A stretch of DNA of 64,000 nt. Source: Leifsonia shinshuensis (GTDB lineage Bacteria > Actinomycetota > Actinomycetes > Actinomycetales > Microbacteriaceae). Positions within the stretch are counted from its first letter, which is position 1. Each line of letters opens with the position of its first letter. The position numbers were made by a program, and so were the translations under genes. Location: positions 481,428-545,427 of the forward strand of contig NZ_JAHHZQ010000005.1 in assembly GCF_022606355.1 (NCBI RefSeq), written 5' to 3'. Positions 1 to 8,056 of the stretch are shown here, piece by piece. The notes beneath the pieces are model-generated. The model was not told the origin of the DNA and did no database searches. It saw nothing but the letters and a program-made list of their open reading frames with translations.

Positions 1-575
1 ATTGCGGCGCCGACGGCGGCGCCGACGTCGATCGACTCGAGCGAGCCGTCCGCGAGCGCCTTCTGCGTCGCGAGCACGTCGACGAAGATCAGCGTCTTGC
101 CGTTGAGGAGTCCCTCTCCGGAGTCGCGGACGCCGTTGCCGTTGCTGTCGTCGAACACGGTGGCGGTGAGATCGGTCTGCTTGGTCGCCGCGACATTCGC
201 GACGCCGACGAGCGAGAGTCCGGAGACGGTCACCTCGGCTACTGCGTTCGAACGGTAGCCGGTGGCCTTCGTCGTGGCGTGGTAAGTGCCCGGCGTGAGC
301 TTGGTGGCCAAGTACGCGCCCAGCCTGTCGGTCGTCACCGTGCGCACCGGGCGGGTGCCCGCTGCCGCGTCGGCTGCGCTGGTGTAGAGGTCGACGGTCG
401 CCGAGGGAATCGGGAGGTCACCCAGGGTGTATGAGCCGTTCCGGTCGGCATCGAAGTAGACGGTGCCGGAGACGGTGTAGGGGGCGGGCGCGGCGGTCGC
501 GGGCGCGGGGGCGCCGACGAGCGCGAAGGCGGAGGCCGCGAGAATACTCACGGCGAGGGGTTTTGTACATTTCAC
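1..575 (-). CDS. Secreted SdrD/Cna-B-type surface protein, N-terminal part (runs off the left edge)
   Basis: Only the first 191 codons are present. Seen: a basic start (MKCTKP), a hydrophobic signal peptide to about residue 30 (ends ATAAPA), then a SdrD-type domain opening with SGTVYFDADRNG and carrying two aspartate/asparagine-rich turns (DADRNGSYTLGD near residue 40 and DDSNGNGVRDSGE near residue 145) like the calcium-binding loops of SdrD B repeats. Known: such repeats form stalks in wall-anchored or secreted adhesins. The GTG start at 575 lies 7 nt after a TATTGT box with no Shine-Dalgarno, so the mRNA may be leaderless. The anchor and any enzymatic domain would lie outside the window. 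Exact role unknown. Confidence 0.75.
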   Translation of the reverse strand, partial: MKCTKPLAVSILAASAFALVGAPAPATAAPAPYTVSGTVYFDADRNGSYTLGDLPIPSATVDLYTSAADAAAGTRPVRTVTTDRLGAYLATKLTPGTYHATTKATGYRSNAVAEVTVSGLSLVGVANVAATKQTDLTATVFDDSNGNGVRDSGEGLLNGKTLIFVDVLATQKALADGSLESIDVGAAVGAA

Positions 576-682
576 ATCTTATACAATAGTTGATGTGCGC
601 CAGCACGCCGTACGCACCCGACGCCGGCGACCACGGGCGACACGGGTGACCACGGGCAGCGGTCGGCTCTGGGAGGTACCGA

Positions 683-724
683 CAGGCCCCGGGCCCTCCC
701 TTCGGGGAGAGGATCCGGGGCCTG
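683..724 (-). terminator. Intrinsic-type hairpin after the decarboxylase-like gene
   Basis: A 10-bp perfect inverted repeat (CAGGCCCCGG and CCGGGGCCTG) encloses a second short stem (CCTCCC/GGGAG) around a TTCG tetraloop. It lies about 70 bp beyond the stop of the 795-1790 gene and before the next minus-strand gene. There is no long U tract, as is common for actinobacterial terminators. Confidence 0.65.
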
Positions 725-794
725 CCGCCGTGGTCGGGACGGGCCAAGGGGTTGGGTTGGGTTGATTGTCGGCGCGTCCCGCCAGGTCTACGGA

Positions 795-1790
795 TCAGGA
801 GCTCGCGAGTCTGCGGAGCACCCGGTGGTCGGAGGAGCTCCTGCTGCGCAGCAGGGGCAGGCGTCGCAGGAGTGAGGTGCCCTGGCTGTCGAGGACGACG
901 ACCTCCGCGCCCGCGTCGATGCACGCGCTGGCGACGGCGGGTTCCACGTCGTGCCGCACGCCTGCCGACACGACGCTCAGGCAGCCGGCGGTGATCGCGC
1001 TTCCGGCCGACGCCGTCACGGTGATCCCGGAGGTCGCCGGCGCGACGATGCCGCGGATCGCGCGCGCCAGCTCCGCGCGCTCGGCCGGCCGGCGGTCGGC
1101 GCGACCAGGGAACCCGTCACCCAGGTCGAGGAGGCGCAGGCGCTGGTCCGTCCCGGCTTCCACGTCGGCGGCGACTCCCATCGCTCGGACGATCTCGCTG
1201 ACGTACTCGGCGGGACTGCCGTCTTGCGGGAGGGTGAGAGACAAGCCGGCGACGCGGACGCCGAGGCCGCGTGCCGTGCGGGCTGCCGCCACGACCGCAG
1301 CGGGACACATCCCCCGTGCTGCGCGGTGGGCCGGCCGCGGGGCGAGCGCGGGCTGGAGCTTCAGCACGAGCCGCAGGTCGCCCGGAGCGCCGGCGAACAC
1401 CTCCAGGGCGCGTGCCCCATCGATCACGAACCGGCGGACGCCCGCGTCGTAGGCCGCTCTGGCCTCGTGGGGGTGCGCGACCGGGGTCGCATGGAGCACG
1501 TGATGGCCGGGGCTGCCCGCGAGCAGCAGCGCGGGAAGCGCCTGGTCGTGGGTCACCTCGAAGCCGCCACCGGCCTCCGCGATCGCGGAGAGCAGCGCGG
1601 GATGGGCGAGTGCGCTCACGTCGTAGTGCACGTCGACCCACGGGAAGTCGTCCCGCAGCGCGCAGTACCGACGGCGCGCCCGCTCGAGGTCGATGACCAC
1701 CACCGGGAGGTCGTGGATGCCCACCGCGACCGCCTCGGAGGCCAGGTCGGCTGCTCCGTTCGGGTCGGCGGTTCGGGTTGCGGTGGGCAT
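795..1790 (-). CDS. PLP-dependent ornithine/diaminopimelate decarboxylase-like protein lacking the catalytic lysine
   Basis: The 331-residue protein follows the fold-III (alanine-racemase-barrel) decarboxylase pattern: PVVVIDLERARRRY near residue 29, a barrel start HYDVSALAHPALL near 55, and a glycine loop LLDLGDGFPG near 228. In active members the first barrel strand reads YAVKxN with the PLP-binding lysine. Here it is YDVSAL, so Ser59 replaces the lysine. The HVGS strand (here LSLTLP) and the phosphate-binding EPGR loop (here SAGS) are also lost, and the protein is shorter than the usual 400 or so residues. Inferred: it does not use PLP and may bind a ligand or partner. The ATG follows an AGGAGG box. 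It stands alone, with a terminator behind it. Confidence 0.7.
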   Translation of the reverse strand: MPTATRTADPNGAADLASEAVAVGIHDLPVVVIDLERARRRYCALRDDFPWVDVHYDVSALAHPALLSAIAEAGGGFEVTHDQALPALLLAGSPGHHVLHATPVAHPHEARAAYDAGVRRFVIDGARALEVFAGAPGDLRLVLKLQPALAPRPAHRAARGMCPAAVVAAARTARGLGVRVAGLSLTLPQDGSPAEYVSEIVRAMGVAADVEAGTDQRLRLLDLGDGFPGRADRRPAERAELARAIRGIVAPATSGITVTASAGSAITAGCLSVVSAGVRHDVEPAVASACIDAGAEVVVLDSQGTSLLRRLPLLRSRSSSDHRVLRRLASS

Positions 1791-1900
1791 CGCATCCTCC
1801 TCGGGTTCGGGATGGTGGGCTCGGAGCTAGGTGCTGAGCTTGCCTCATATGTTCGTCCGGCCGAGCGTGTCCCACATCCGGGGGACCACCCGAAACGTGG

Positions 1901-1917
1901 TGCGTGCTGGCACGGAT
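1901..1917. repeat. 17-bp direct repeat, copy 1
   Basis: TGCGTGCTGGCACGGAT, identical to 2328-2344. The core GTGCTGGCAC is a near-palindrome. The two copies bracket the small membrane protein gene at 1937-2287. Confidence 0.6.
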
Positions 1918-1936
1918 CAGGAGCGTCAGAGCTGGT

Positions 1937-2287
1937 TCAGGCGCGCGCGAGCTCGTTCAGCGCTGTGGCGATCACATACGCGACCACGACCGCCGCGAGC
2001 CCGATGCACGTCAGCCACCACGTGCTCCGCCCCCGAACGGCGCGCAGGATGACGAACACGAGCGTCGCGACGAATGCGAGCGCGGCGACGATTGCGGTGA
2101 GGTATCCCGAGATGCCCAGGAGGGCGTAGTCGCACTCCCTCTCAGAGCAGCTCGCGACGCTCATGAGTTGGAACCACCCCAGAATGGGCAACGTGAACGA
2201 CGCGATCAGTTGAAGCACGCCGAGCACGATGGTCGCGACGATGTCCGCGGCCCGAAGGGCGCGGTGGGGGATTCGGTCGTCGTCCAT
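1937..2287 (-). CDS. Small three-helix membrane protein of unknown function
   Basis: A 116-residue protein with three predicted transmembrane helices (about 14-42, 57-82 and 89-110), a short loop with two cysteines (C47 and C52) and a positively charged turn (RAVRGR) between helices 2 and 3. I do not recognise a family. The ATG at 2287 is preferred over an in-frame GTG at 2317 because a TACGTT box sits exactly 6 nt upstream, the spacing seen at many leaderless starts in this window; no Shine-Dalgarno is present. It is monocistronic, divergent from the two-component operon, and flanked on both sides by the same 17-bp repeat, which could be a control site. Confidence 0.65.
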   Translation of the reverse strand: MDDDRIPHRALRAADIVATIVLGVLQLIASFTLPILGWFQLMSVASCSERECDYALLGISGYLTAIVAALAFVATLVFVILRAVRGRSTWWLTCIGLAAVVVAYVIATALNELARA

Positions 2288-2327
2288 CCCTCGAACGTAG
2301 TCACCGGATCCACTCACATGAACATGC

Positions 2328-2344
2328 TGCGTGCTGGCACGGAT
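2328..2344. repeat. 17-bp direct repeat, copy 2
   Basis: Second exact copy of TGCGTGCTGGCACGGAT. It lies between the divergent starts of the membrane protein (2287) and the receiver gene (2380), so it sits where an operator for either gene would be. Confidence 0.6.
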
Positions 2345-2379
2345 GCGCCGTCCCTGCGCTTCCGGCGAGAATCGTCAGC

Positions 2380-2727
2380 ATGTGCCTCCGTGTTGTGATC
2401 GTCGACGACCACGCGCGATTCCGTGCGCAGGCCGCCGAGCTCCTCACGCTGGAGCGCTTCTCCGTCGTCGGCGACGCCGAGACCGGTGCCCGCGGCATCG
2501 AGTTGAGCCGTGCTCTCACGCCCGATCTCGTGCTGCTCGACGTCGGGCTTCCCGACGCCAACGGGTTCGATCTGGTGGCGGTGATGCGTGCGACGGGGGC
2601 CGCTGTGGTGCTGACCTCCAGCCGCTCCTCGCGCGACTACGGCACCCGGGTGACCGACAGCGGGGCAGACGGTTTCATCAGCAAAGCGGAACTGAGCGGT
2701 GAGGCGATTCGCAGCCTGCTAATGTAA
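2380..2727 (+). CDS. Stand-alone CheY-like receiver domain protein
   Basis: A 115-residue single receiver domain. The acidic pair D9-D10, the phospho-acceptor D54 (in LLDVGLPDANG), the switch residues near T79/S80 and the lysine K102 (ISK) are all present, so it should be phosphorylatable. There is no output domain. It is the first gene of a run with a NarL-type regulator and a histidine kinase and ends 4 bp before the regulator. Inferred roles: a phosphate sink, a competitor for the kinase, or a protein-protein regulator. An alternative start a few codons downstream cannot be excluded. Confidence 0.8.
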   Translation: MCLRVVIVDDHARFRAQAAELLTLERFSVVGDAETGARGIELSRALTPDLVLLDVGLPDANGFDLVAVMRATGAAVVLTSSRSSRDYGTRVTDSGADGFISKAELSGEAIRSLLM

Positions 2728-2731
2728 GCGC

Positions 2732-3415
2732 GTGGTCGGGGGAGAGAACTCGGATTCCCGCCCGCTCCGGGTTGCGATCGCCGATGACGCCGTGTTGCTG
2801 CGTGAGGGGATCGGGCAGCTTCTGCGAGCGGGCGGAGTGGATGTCGTCGCGTCGGTGGACACGGCGGAGCAGCTGCTGCAGTTCCTCGACGACGAAGACA
2901 GCATCGACGCCGTCGTGCTCGACATCCGGATGCCGCCCACGCACACCGACGAGGGGCTGCGTGCCCTGGAGACGTTGCGCGCTGCAGGGTCCACGGTGGG
3001 GGTGCTCCTGCTCTCCATGTACACGACCGCCGCGTTCGCCATCCGGGCGATGAGCGCAGGCAGCGGAACCGGCTACCTCCTCAAAGACCGGGTCGCCGAC
3101 GGCGACACGCTCGTCAACGCCGTGCGCTCCGTGGCCCGCGGCGGGTCCGTCGTCGACCCGGAGGTCGTCCAGCTCCTCGTCTCCGCACGGTCGTCCGAGG
3201 CGGCCGTCGAGTCGCTCTCGAGCAGAGAGGTCGACGTCCTCCGGCTGATGGCGGAGGGGCTCTCCAACGCCGGGATCGCCGCCGCGCTGCACCTCAGCCT
3301 GCGCACCGTCGAGTCGCACATCGGGCACATCATGAGCAAGCTCGACATCGAGGACACCACCGAAGGTCACAGGCGGGTACTCGCCGTCCTGCGTTTCCTC
3401 GGCCGGGACGGCTGA
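2732..3415 (+). CDS. NarL/FixJ-family response regulator
   Basis: 227 residues: an N-terminal receiver (D18-D19 acidic pair, phospho-acceptor D64 in VVLDIRMP, K118 in GYLLKDR) and a C-terminal LuxR-type helix-turn-helix (about 158-220, with LSSREVDVLRLMAEGLSN and SLRTVESHIGHIMSKL). Known: this class dimerises on phosphorylation and binds DNA. The kinase gene starts 4 bp after its stop, so the two form a pair. A TAATGT box overlaps the stop of the preceding receiver gene and lies 6 nt before the GTG start, suggesting an extra internal promoter giving a leaderless transcript. Confidence 0.9.
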   Translation: MVGGENSDSRPLRVAIADDAVLLREGIGQLLRAGGVDVVASVDTAEQLLQFLDDEDSIDAVVLDIRMPPTHTDEGLRALETLRAAGSTVGVLLLSMYTTAAFAIRAMSAGSGTGYLLKDRVADGDTLVNAVRSVARGGSVVDPEVVQLLVSARSSEAAVESLSSREVDVLRLMAEGLSNAGIAAALHLSLRTVESHIGHIMSKLDIEDTTEGHRRVLAVLRFLGRDG

Positions 3416-3419
3416 CGAC

Positions 3420-5198
3420 GTGAACGCCGCACGCCTCTCGCTGCGGGCGTTCGCCGTCACGGTGACGATCGCGTCGAACGTGCTCGCCCAGGTCGTGAGC
3501 GCGGTCACGGACGACTACGGACCCCGGCCGCAGGGCGTCGGCTGGGCGATCGTCTTCGTGGCCGTGGCCGTCGACTACGTCGTCTGCGCGGTGATCGCAT
3601 GGCGGGCGATCCGCAGCCCGGTGCCCGGTTGGCTGATGGTCGGGGCGGCGCTCTTCTGGGCGGCGGGCGCCTGGTATCCGGTGACCAGGGACATCGCGTG
3701 GCTCTGGCCGCTGATGGAGGGCGTCACCGACCTGTGGGCGGTGCTCGTGGGCATCCTGGTGCTCACCTATCCGACTGGCCGGCTGACGTCGCGGTTCGAT
3801 CGCGTCGTCGCCTACACGCTGGTCGGTGCGTTCGTGATCCGCTTCCTCGGGATCCTGGTGTTCTCGTCGCCGACCGCGGCCGAGTGCGGGTGCGTGGCGA
3901 ATCCGTACGCACTCATCCCGAGTCCCGATGCCGACTACTGGTTGGGCGTCGCCTGGCGGGTGGTCGGCGTCGTGCTCCTGCTGGCCGTCGCCGTGCGGCT
4001 CGCCGTGCGCTGGGTGACCAGCACGCTCCCCGCGCGTCGCGTGGCGTTCGTGATGCCGTTGGCCCTGCTGCTCTGGTGCTACGGCACGTTCCAGGACTCG
4101 CTGAGCTTCGCGCTCGGCTGGGACAGCGGCTGGCTCCAGTTCATCCCGCCGGTCGCGATCGCGCTCATCCCACCGGCCTACGTGGGCGGGGTCTTCTATG
4201 CGCGCGGCCTGCGGTCCCGGGTCGCGGACCTCGTGATCGTTGCTCGTGACAAGGTGGACCGCGGGTTGTGGGAGTCGAGCCTCGCGCGCACGCTGCACGA
4301 CAGTTCGCTGCGCGTCTTCTGGTGGGACGAGCACCGGCGCGGCTACCGTACCAGCCGGGGCGACGCGGTGCCGGACGGTGACCACATCGACCGGCCGGGC
4401 CGCTCCACGCTCGCCATCGACTCCGACCAGGGGCCGATCGCGCTCATCGAACACGACGTGGCGCTCGCACAGGACGACAGGCTGCTCGACGCCGTCTCGT
4501 CCGCTCTGCTGCTGTCGGTCGACAACGACCGCCTGCGCGCCCGCCTCGAACAGACGATCCAGGAGCTGCGGGAGTCGCGGCTCCGGATCGTGGAGGAGGG
4601 TTACCTGGCGCGCAGGCGACTCGAGCGCGACCTCCACGACGGCTCGCAGCAGCAGCTGGTGTCGCTGGCGATCAGCCTCCGGATCGCGACCTCGAAGGCG
4701 GCGGCGGCAGACGAGCACGAACTCGTCGGCGACCTCGAGGGCGCTTCGGCGCAACTCGCCGACGCGCTGCGCGAACTGCGCGAGCTCGCCCGCGGGATCC
4801 ACCCCACCGTGCTGACCGACGGGGACCTGCGATCGGCGCTGGAGGAGCTGGCCCAGCGCAGCCGCACCCCCGTCGAAGTGCAGGTCGAACTCGACGAGCG
4901 GCTGCCGAACGTCGTGGAGGAGACGATCTACTACTGCGTCTCGGAGTGCCTCGCCAACGCGGCCAAGCACGCCGAGGCGCGCAACTGCGCCGTGCTGGTC
5001 ACCCGCGAGGGCGACCTGGTCACCGTGACGGTCAAGGACGACGGCCGCGGCGGGGCGCGCATCGAGCCGGGCGGCGGACTGGAGGGGCTGCGCGACCGCG
5101 TCGAGACCGTCGGCGGTCATGTCGACGTGCGGTCCGTCGTCGGCCTCGGCACCATCGTGGAGCTGGTCGTGCCCGCGCTCGCAGCCGAGAGGGGGTAG
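3420..5198 (+). CDS. Membrane sensor histidine kinase (HisKA_3 / NarX-DesK class)
   Basis: 592 residues. The first 260 or so hold about six to eight transmembrane helices, making a membrane-embedded sensor. A cytoplasmic linker (about 270-390) ends in a short coiled coil, followed by the dimerisation/phospho-acceptor helix ERDLHDGSQQQ with His406. The ATPase domain carries the N box around N513 (ANAAKHAE) and the G box (DDGRGG, GGGLEGLRDR). This is the kinase type that pairs with NarL regulators, and the gene is directly downstream of one. The signal is unknown. The 3' end converges on a lipoprotein gene that could be functionally linked, but that is speculation. Confidence 0.9.
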   Translation: MNAARLSLRAFAVTVTIASNVLAQVVSAVTDDYGPRPQGVGWAIVFVAVAVDYVVCAVIAWRAIRSPVPGWLMVGAALFWAAGAWYPVTRDIAWLWPLMEGVTDLWAVLVGILVLTYPTGRLTSRFDRVVAYTLVGAFVIRFLGILVFSSPTAAECGCVANPYALIPSPDADYWLGVAWRVVGVVLLLAVAVRLAVRWVTSTLPARRVAFVMPLALLLWCYGTFQDSLSFALGWDSGWLQFIPPVAIALIPPAYVGGVFYARGLRSRVADLVIVARDKVDRGLWESSLARTLHDSSLRVFWWDEHRRGYRTSRGDAVPDGDHIDRPGRSTLAIDSDQGPIALIEHDVALAQDDRLLDAVSSALLLSVDNDRLRARLEQTIQELRESRLRIVEEGYLARRRLERDLHDGSQQQLVSLAISLRIATSKAAAADEHELVGDLEGASAQLADALRELRELARGIHPTVLTDGDLRSALEELAQRSRTPVEVQVELDERLPNVVEETIYYCVSECLANAAKHAEARNCAVLVTREGDLVTVTVKDDGRGGARIEPGGGLEGLRDRVETVGGHVDVRSVVGLGTIVELVVPALAAERG

Positions 5199-5234
5199 GC
5201 CGGCCTCCTGAGCCGTGCGCGGCCGAGCCGGTGT

Positions 5235-5657
5235 CTACTTGGTGGCGGGGCGGATCGCGTAGACCTGCTGGCCGATCGCGAACGCGACCCATTTGCCCGG
5301 GCACGCCGACCCTTCGGCGGGGACTCCGGATACCGGCCACCAGCTGTCCTGGATGGTCGGCTTGGGCGTGGCGGCGGCGCCCTTGCAGACGTCCGGCCGC
5401 AGCAGCGTCGGCGAGGTGTACGTCATGATCGCCTCGTCGGTCTGCGTGTCGTAGTCGATGCGGATCACCTTCGCATCGTCGGGGACGAACGTCATCGAGC
5501 CGAGCGAGGCGTTGCTCGAGGACTGGAGCTCTTTGGCCGTGTCGTAGATCGCCGGTTCGACATGCGGAGTGAACGCCGCGACGACGGAGCACCCGGAGAG
5601 GGCGGCGACGAGGGGGACGGCGGCGATGGCGAGGCCGAGTCGACGGGTACGGGGCAC
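5235..5657 (-). CDS. Lipoprotein of unknown function
   Basis: The 140-residue product has a classic lipoprotein signal peptide: PRTRR, a hydrophobic stretch, then LSGC with the lipidated Cys23. The mature part has no domain I recognise; it holds three further cysteines and a TrpTrp pair (SWWPV). The GTG at 5657 was chosen because AGGAG stands 6-7 nt upstream and the signal peptide begins right there. Expected on the outer face of the cytoplasmic membrane. It converges on the histidine kinase with 36 bp between stops. Confidence 0.75.
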   Translation of the reverse strand: MPRTRRLGLAIAAVPLVAALSGCSVVAAFTPHVEPAIYDTAKELQSSSNASLGSMTFVPDDAKVIRIDYDTQTDEAIMTYTSPTLLRPDVCKGAAATPKPTIQDSWWPVSGVPAEGSACPGKWVAFAIGQQVYAIRPATK

Positions 5658-5753
5658 GGACGCTCCTGGACGGGATGGTGGACAGACCGATCCAGTCAAC
5701 ACCATCAACCTGAGCGCCGCATCGGCCGAAAGGATGATGTCGCCGGGGCGGCC

Positions 5754-6089
5754 TCAGACGGCGTCGTGGCGGGCGGCCGCCAGATCGACGCGGTACGGCC
5801 GATCGCCGCCCCCGAGAAGCGGCGTCCCCTCAGCGCGGTAGTGCTGCAGTGCGATGTGCTCGTGGTTCGCCGGCGGATGGCCGCTCGCCCGCACCACGCG
5901 CCACCACGGCACCGCCGCGCCGTAGTAGGCCATGACCTGGCCGACCATGCGCGACGCCCGGGACCCGAGGGTCGCCGCGACGTCGCCGTAAGTCATCACG
6001 CGCCCGGGCGGGATGCTCTCGACGACGGCGAGGACCCGCGAAGCGAAGTCGTCGCCCGCTCCTGCGGCGCCGTCAGAGCTCGAGGGCAC
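5754..6089 (-). CDS. Alkyltransferase-like (ATL/MGMT-fold) DNA-binding protein
   Basis: A 111-residue protein matching the C-terminal half of O6-alkylguanine-DNA alkyltransferases: IPPGRVMTYGDVAATLG (helix-turn-helix) followed by PWWRVVRASG. In MGMT the latter is PCHRV with the alkyl-accepting cysteine; here a tryptophan occupies that place, as in Atl1-type proteins. Known: ATL proteins bind O6-alkylguanine without repairing it and pass the lesion to nucleotide excision repair. The GTG start at 6089 overlaps the end of the GNAT gene by 17 bp, so the two are probably co-transcribed and coupled. Confidence 0.75.
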   Translation of the reverse strand: MPSSSDGAAGAGDDFASRVLAVVESIPPGRVMTYGDVAATLGSRASRMVGQVMAYYGAAVPWWRVVRASGHPPANHEHIALQHYRAEGTPLLGGGDRPYRVDLAAARHDAV

Positions 6090-6525
6090 CGATCGTCTCG
6101 CCGTACTGCGTCTCGCCGACGGGCGTGAACCCGGTGCGCAGGAAGAACTGCTCGGGGCCGAGCTCGCCGGACTCCCAGATGACGTAGAGACGCTGGACGC
6201 CGCGCTCGCGCGCCTCGGCGGCCAGAGCACGCACGGCGAACGTGCCGATTCCGCGACCCTGGTCGTCGGCGTCCACGTTGATCCGCCAGAGGATCGCCTT
6301 GAACTCGTCGTGCTCGGCGTGCGGGTTGAAGTCGCCCATGATGAATCCGACGACGTCGTCGCCGTCGAGGACGACACGCTGCCAGGAGGTCGTCGGGTCG
6401 GCGACGGCGGCCGCGGCCGAGTACGACACGGGAGCGATGAACTGCTCCTGGCCAGGCTTCAGTGACAGCGCGTTCGCCGCCACGACGGTCTTCGCGCTCA
6501 ACTCTTCCAGTCTCAACTCAGCCAT
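6073..6525 (-). CDS. GNAT-family N-acetyltransferase
   Basis: 150 residues with the GNAT acetyl-CoA loop (DDQGRGIGTFAVRALAAEA near 90-108) and the C-terminal FFLRTGFTPVGE strand. Resembles the spermidine/spermine-type acetyltransferase group (GFIMGDFNP, WRINVDADDQGRG). The substrate cannot be read from sequence. The ATG at 6525 follows a TACCCT box by 6 nt with no Shine-Dalgarno, so it is probably leaderless. First gene of a small minus-strand unit with the ATL gene, divergent from icd. Confidence 0.8.
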   Translation of the reverse strand: MAELRLEELSAKTVVAANALSLKPGQEQFIAPVSYSAAAAVADPTTSWQRVVLDGDDVVGFIMGDFNPHAEHDEFKAILWRINVDADDQGRGIGTFAVRALAAEARERGVQRLYVIWESGELGPEQFFLRTGFTPVGETQYGETIGALEL

Positions 6526-6596
6526 AACGAAAGGGTAACGTGCACGGAGCGGCCCGCATAGTCGACGACGGCGCTGACCGATTGCTGGCAAAAGTG

Positions 6597-6610
6597 TCTC
6601 GATGTCAAGA
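6597..6610. promoter_or_regulatory. Palindromic site between the GNAT gene and icd
   Basis: TCTCGATGTCAAGA is an imperfect palindrome (10 of 14 positions) about 65 bp upstream of the icd start. Its position suits an operator for icd. Similar palindromes upstream of TCA-cycle genes have been linked to the MarR-type regulator TamR in Streptomyces, but I am not sure of the exact consensus. Confidence 0.35.
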
Positions 6611-6672
6611 TAGTTGCCCGCCTCGGGTAAGCTGTCTGCGGCTGAAACACGGCACAGACCCCAGGAGAACCA

Positions 6673-7887
6673 GTGGACAAGATCAAGGTTGATGGAACGG
6701 TCGTCGAGCTCGACGGCGACGAGATGACGCGGATCATCTGGAAGGCGATCAAGGACTCGCTCATCCACCCGTACCTCGATGTGAACCTCGAGTACTACGA
6801 CCTCGGCATCCAGAAGCGCGACGAGACCGACGACCAGATCACGATCGACGCGGCGCACGCCATCCAGAAGCACGGCGTCGGCGTCAAGTGCGCGACCATC
6901 ACCCCGGACGAGGCCCGTGTCGAGGAGTTCGGCCTCAAGAAGATGTGGAAGAGCCCGAACGGCACCATCCGCAACATCCTCGGCGGCGTCGTGTTCCGCG
7001 AGCCGATCATCATCTCCAACATCCCGCGGCTGGTCCCGGGCTGGAACAAGCCGATCGTCATCGGCCGTCACGCCTTCGGCGACCAGTACCGCGCCACCGA
7101 CTTCACCTTCGACGGTCCCGGCACGCTCACGATGAGCTTCCAGCCGGCCGACGGCGGCGAGGCGCAGTCCTTCGAGATCTACCAGGCGCCCGGTGCCGGC
7201 GTCGCGATGGGCATGTACAACCAGGACGAGTCCATCCGCGACTTCGCCCGCGCGTCGTTCAACTACGGTCTCGACCGCCAGTACCCGGTCTACCTGTCGA
7301 CCAAGAACACGATCCTCAAGGCCTACGACGGCCGGTTCAAGGACCTCTTCCAGGAGGTCTTCGACACCGAGTACAAGGAGAAGTTCGACGCGGCCGGCCT
7401 CACCTACGAGCACCGCCTCATCGACGACATGGTCGCCTCCAGCCTCAAGTGGGAGGGCGGCTACGTCTGGGCATGCAAGAACTACGACGGCGACGTGCAG
7501 TCCGACACCGTCGCGCAGGGCTTCGGTTCGCTCGGCCTGATGACCTCCGTGCTGACCACCCCGGACGGCTCGGTCGTCGAGGCGGAGGCCGCGCACGGCA
7601 CCGTGACGCGCCACTACCGCCAGTACCAGCAGGGCAAGCCGACCTCCACGAACCCGATCGCCTCGATCTTCGCCTGGACGCGCGGCCTCGCGCACCGTGG
7701 CAAGCTCGACGGCAACCAGGACCTCATCGACTTCACGCACACCCTCGAGGACGTCGTGGTGAAGACGGTCGAGGAGGGCAAGATGACCAAGGATCTCGCC
7801 CTCCTGGTCGGCCCGGAGCAGAAGTTCCTGACCACCGAGGAGTTCCTCGACGCGATCAGCGAGAACCTCAAGGCACGCGTGGCCTAG
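6673..7887 (+). CDS. icd: NADP-dependent isocitrate dehydrogenase
   Basis: 404 residues of the homodimeric, eukaryote-like IDH subfamily: [18 protein letters not shown] at the start, [19 protein letters not shown] (the substrate-binding serine and arginines), and [17 protein letters not shown] in the cofactor region. Known reaction: isocitrate + NADP+ to 2-oxoglutarate + CO2 + NADPH in the cytoplasmic TCA cycle. The length matches the family. The GTG start at 6673 is fixed by an AGGAGA box 6 nt upstream. It is transcribed alone and followed by a palindromic repeat. The palindrome at 6597 may control it. Confidence 0.95.
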   Translation: MDKIKVDGTVVELDGDEMTRIIWKAIKDSLIHPYLDVNLEYYDLGIQKRDETDDQITIDAAHAIQKHGVGVKCATITPDEARVEEFGLKKMWKSPNGTIRNILGGVVFREPIIISNIPRLVPGWNKPIVIGRHAFGDQYRATDFTFDGPGTLTMSFQPADGGEAQSFEIYQAPGAGVAMGMYNQDESIRDFARASFNYGLDRQYPVYLSTKNTILKAYDGRFKDLFQEVFDTEYKEKFDAAGLTYEHRLIDDMVASSLKWEGGYVWACKNYDGDVQSDTVAQGFGSLGLMTSVLTTPDGSVVEAEAAHGTVTRHYRQYQQGKPTSTNPIASIFAWTRGLAHRGKLDGNQDLIDFTHTLEDVVVKTVEEGKMTKDLALLVGPEQKFLTTEEFLDAISENLKARVA

Positions 7888-7899
7888 GTCTCTCCCGCA

Positions 7900-7955
7900 G
7901 ACATTCGTGCCGAATGTCGACTCCGGCGCGTCCGGAGCCGGCATTCGGCACGGGT
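7900..7955. repeat. Two-hairpin palindromic repeat, copy A (after icd)
   Basis: GACATTCG-TGC-CGAATGTC (7900-7918), then GACT, a second small stem (CTCCGG/CCGGAG, 7921-7937) and GGCATTCGGCACG. The same architecture recurs at 12844-12901. It can fold as a terminator for icd, but the conserved outer words suggest a repeat family. Confidence 0.55.
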
Positions 7956-8056
7956 CGTTAAGGCGCAGGCAGGTGCGGCCTGGCCAAACCGGCGGGGCCG
8001 CCCCTATGCTGCGGCGCAGATGCGGGTCGCGCATCGGACGAATCGAGGGGGATGCT

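Noticed and set aside
1937..2317. GTG start at 2317 for the small membrane protein
   Set aside because: No ribosome binding site or promoter box there; the ATG at 2287 has TACGTT exactly 6 nt upstream.
3330..5120. Long minus-strand frame opposite the histidine kinase
   Set aside because: Low-complexity His/Arg/Asp composition, and the kinase on the other strand has every expected motif.
6073..8034. A minus-strand frame that would fuse the GNAT to sequence antisense to icd
   Set aside because: The GNAT fold begins at MAELRLEEL (6525) with a promoter box 6 nt upstream; the extension is antisense to icd.
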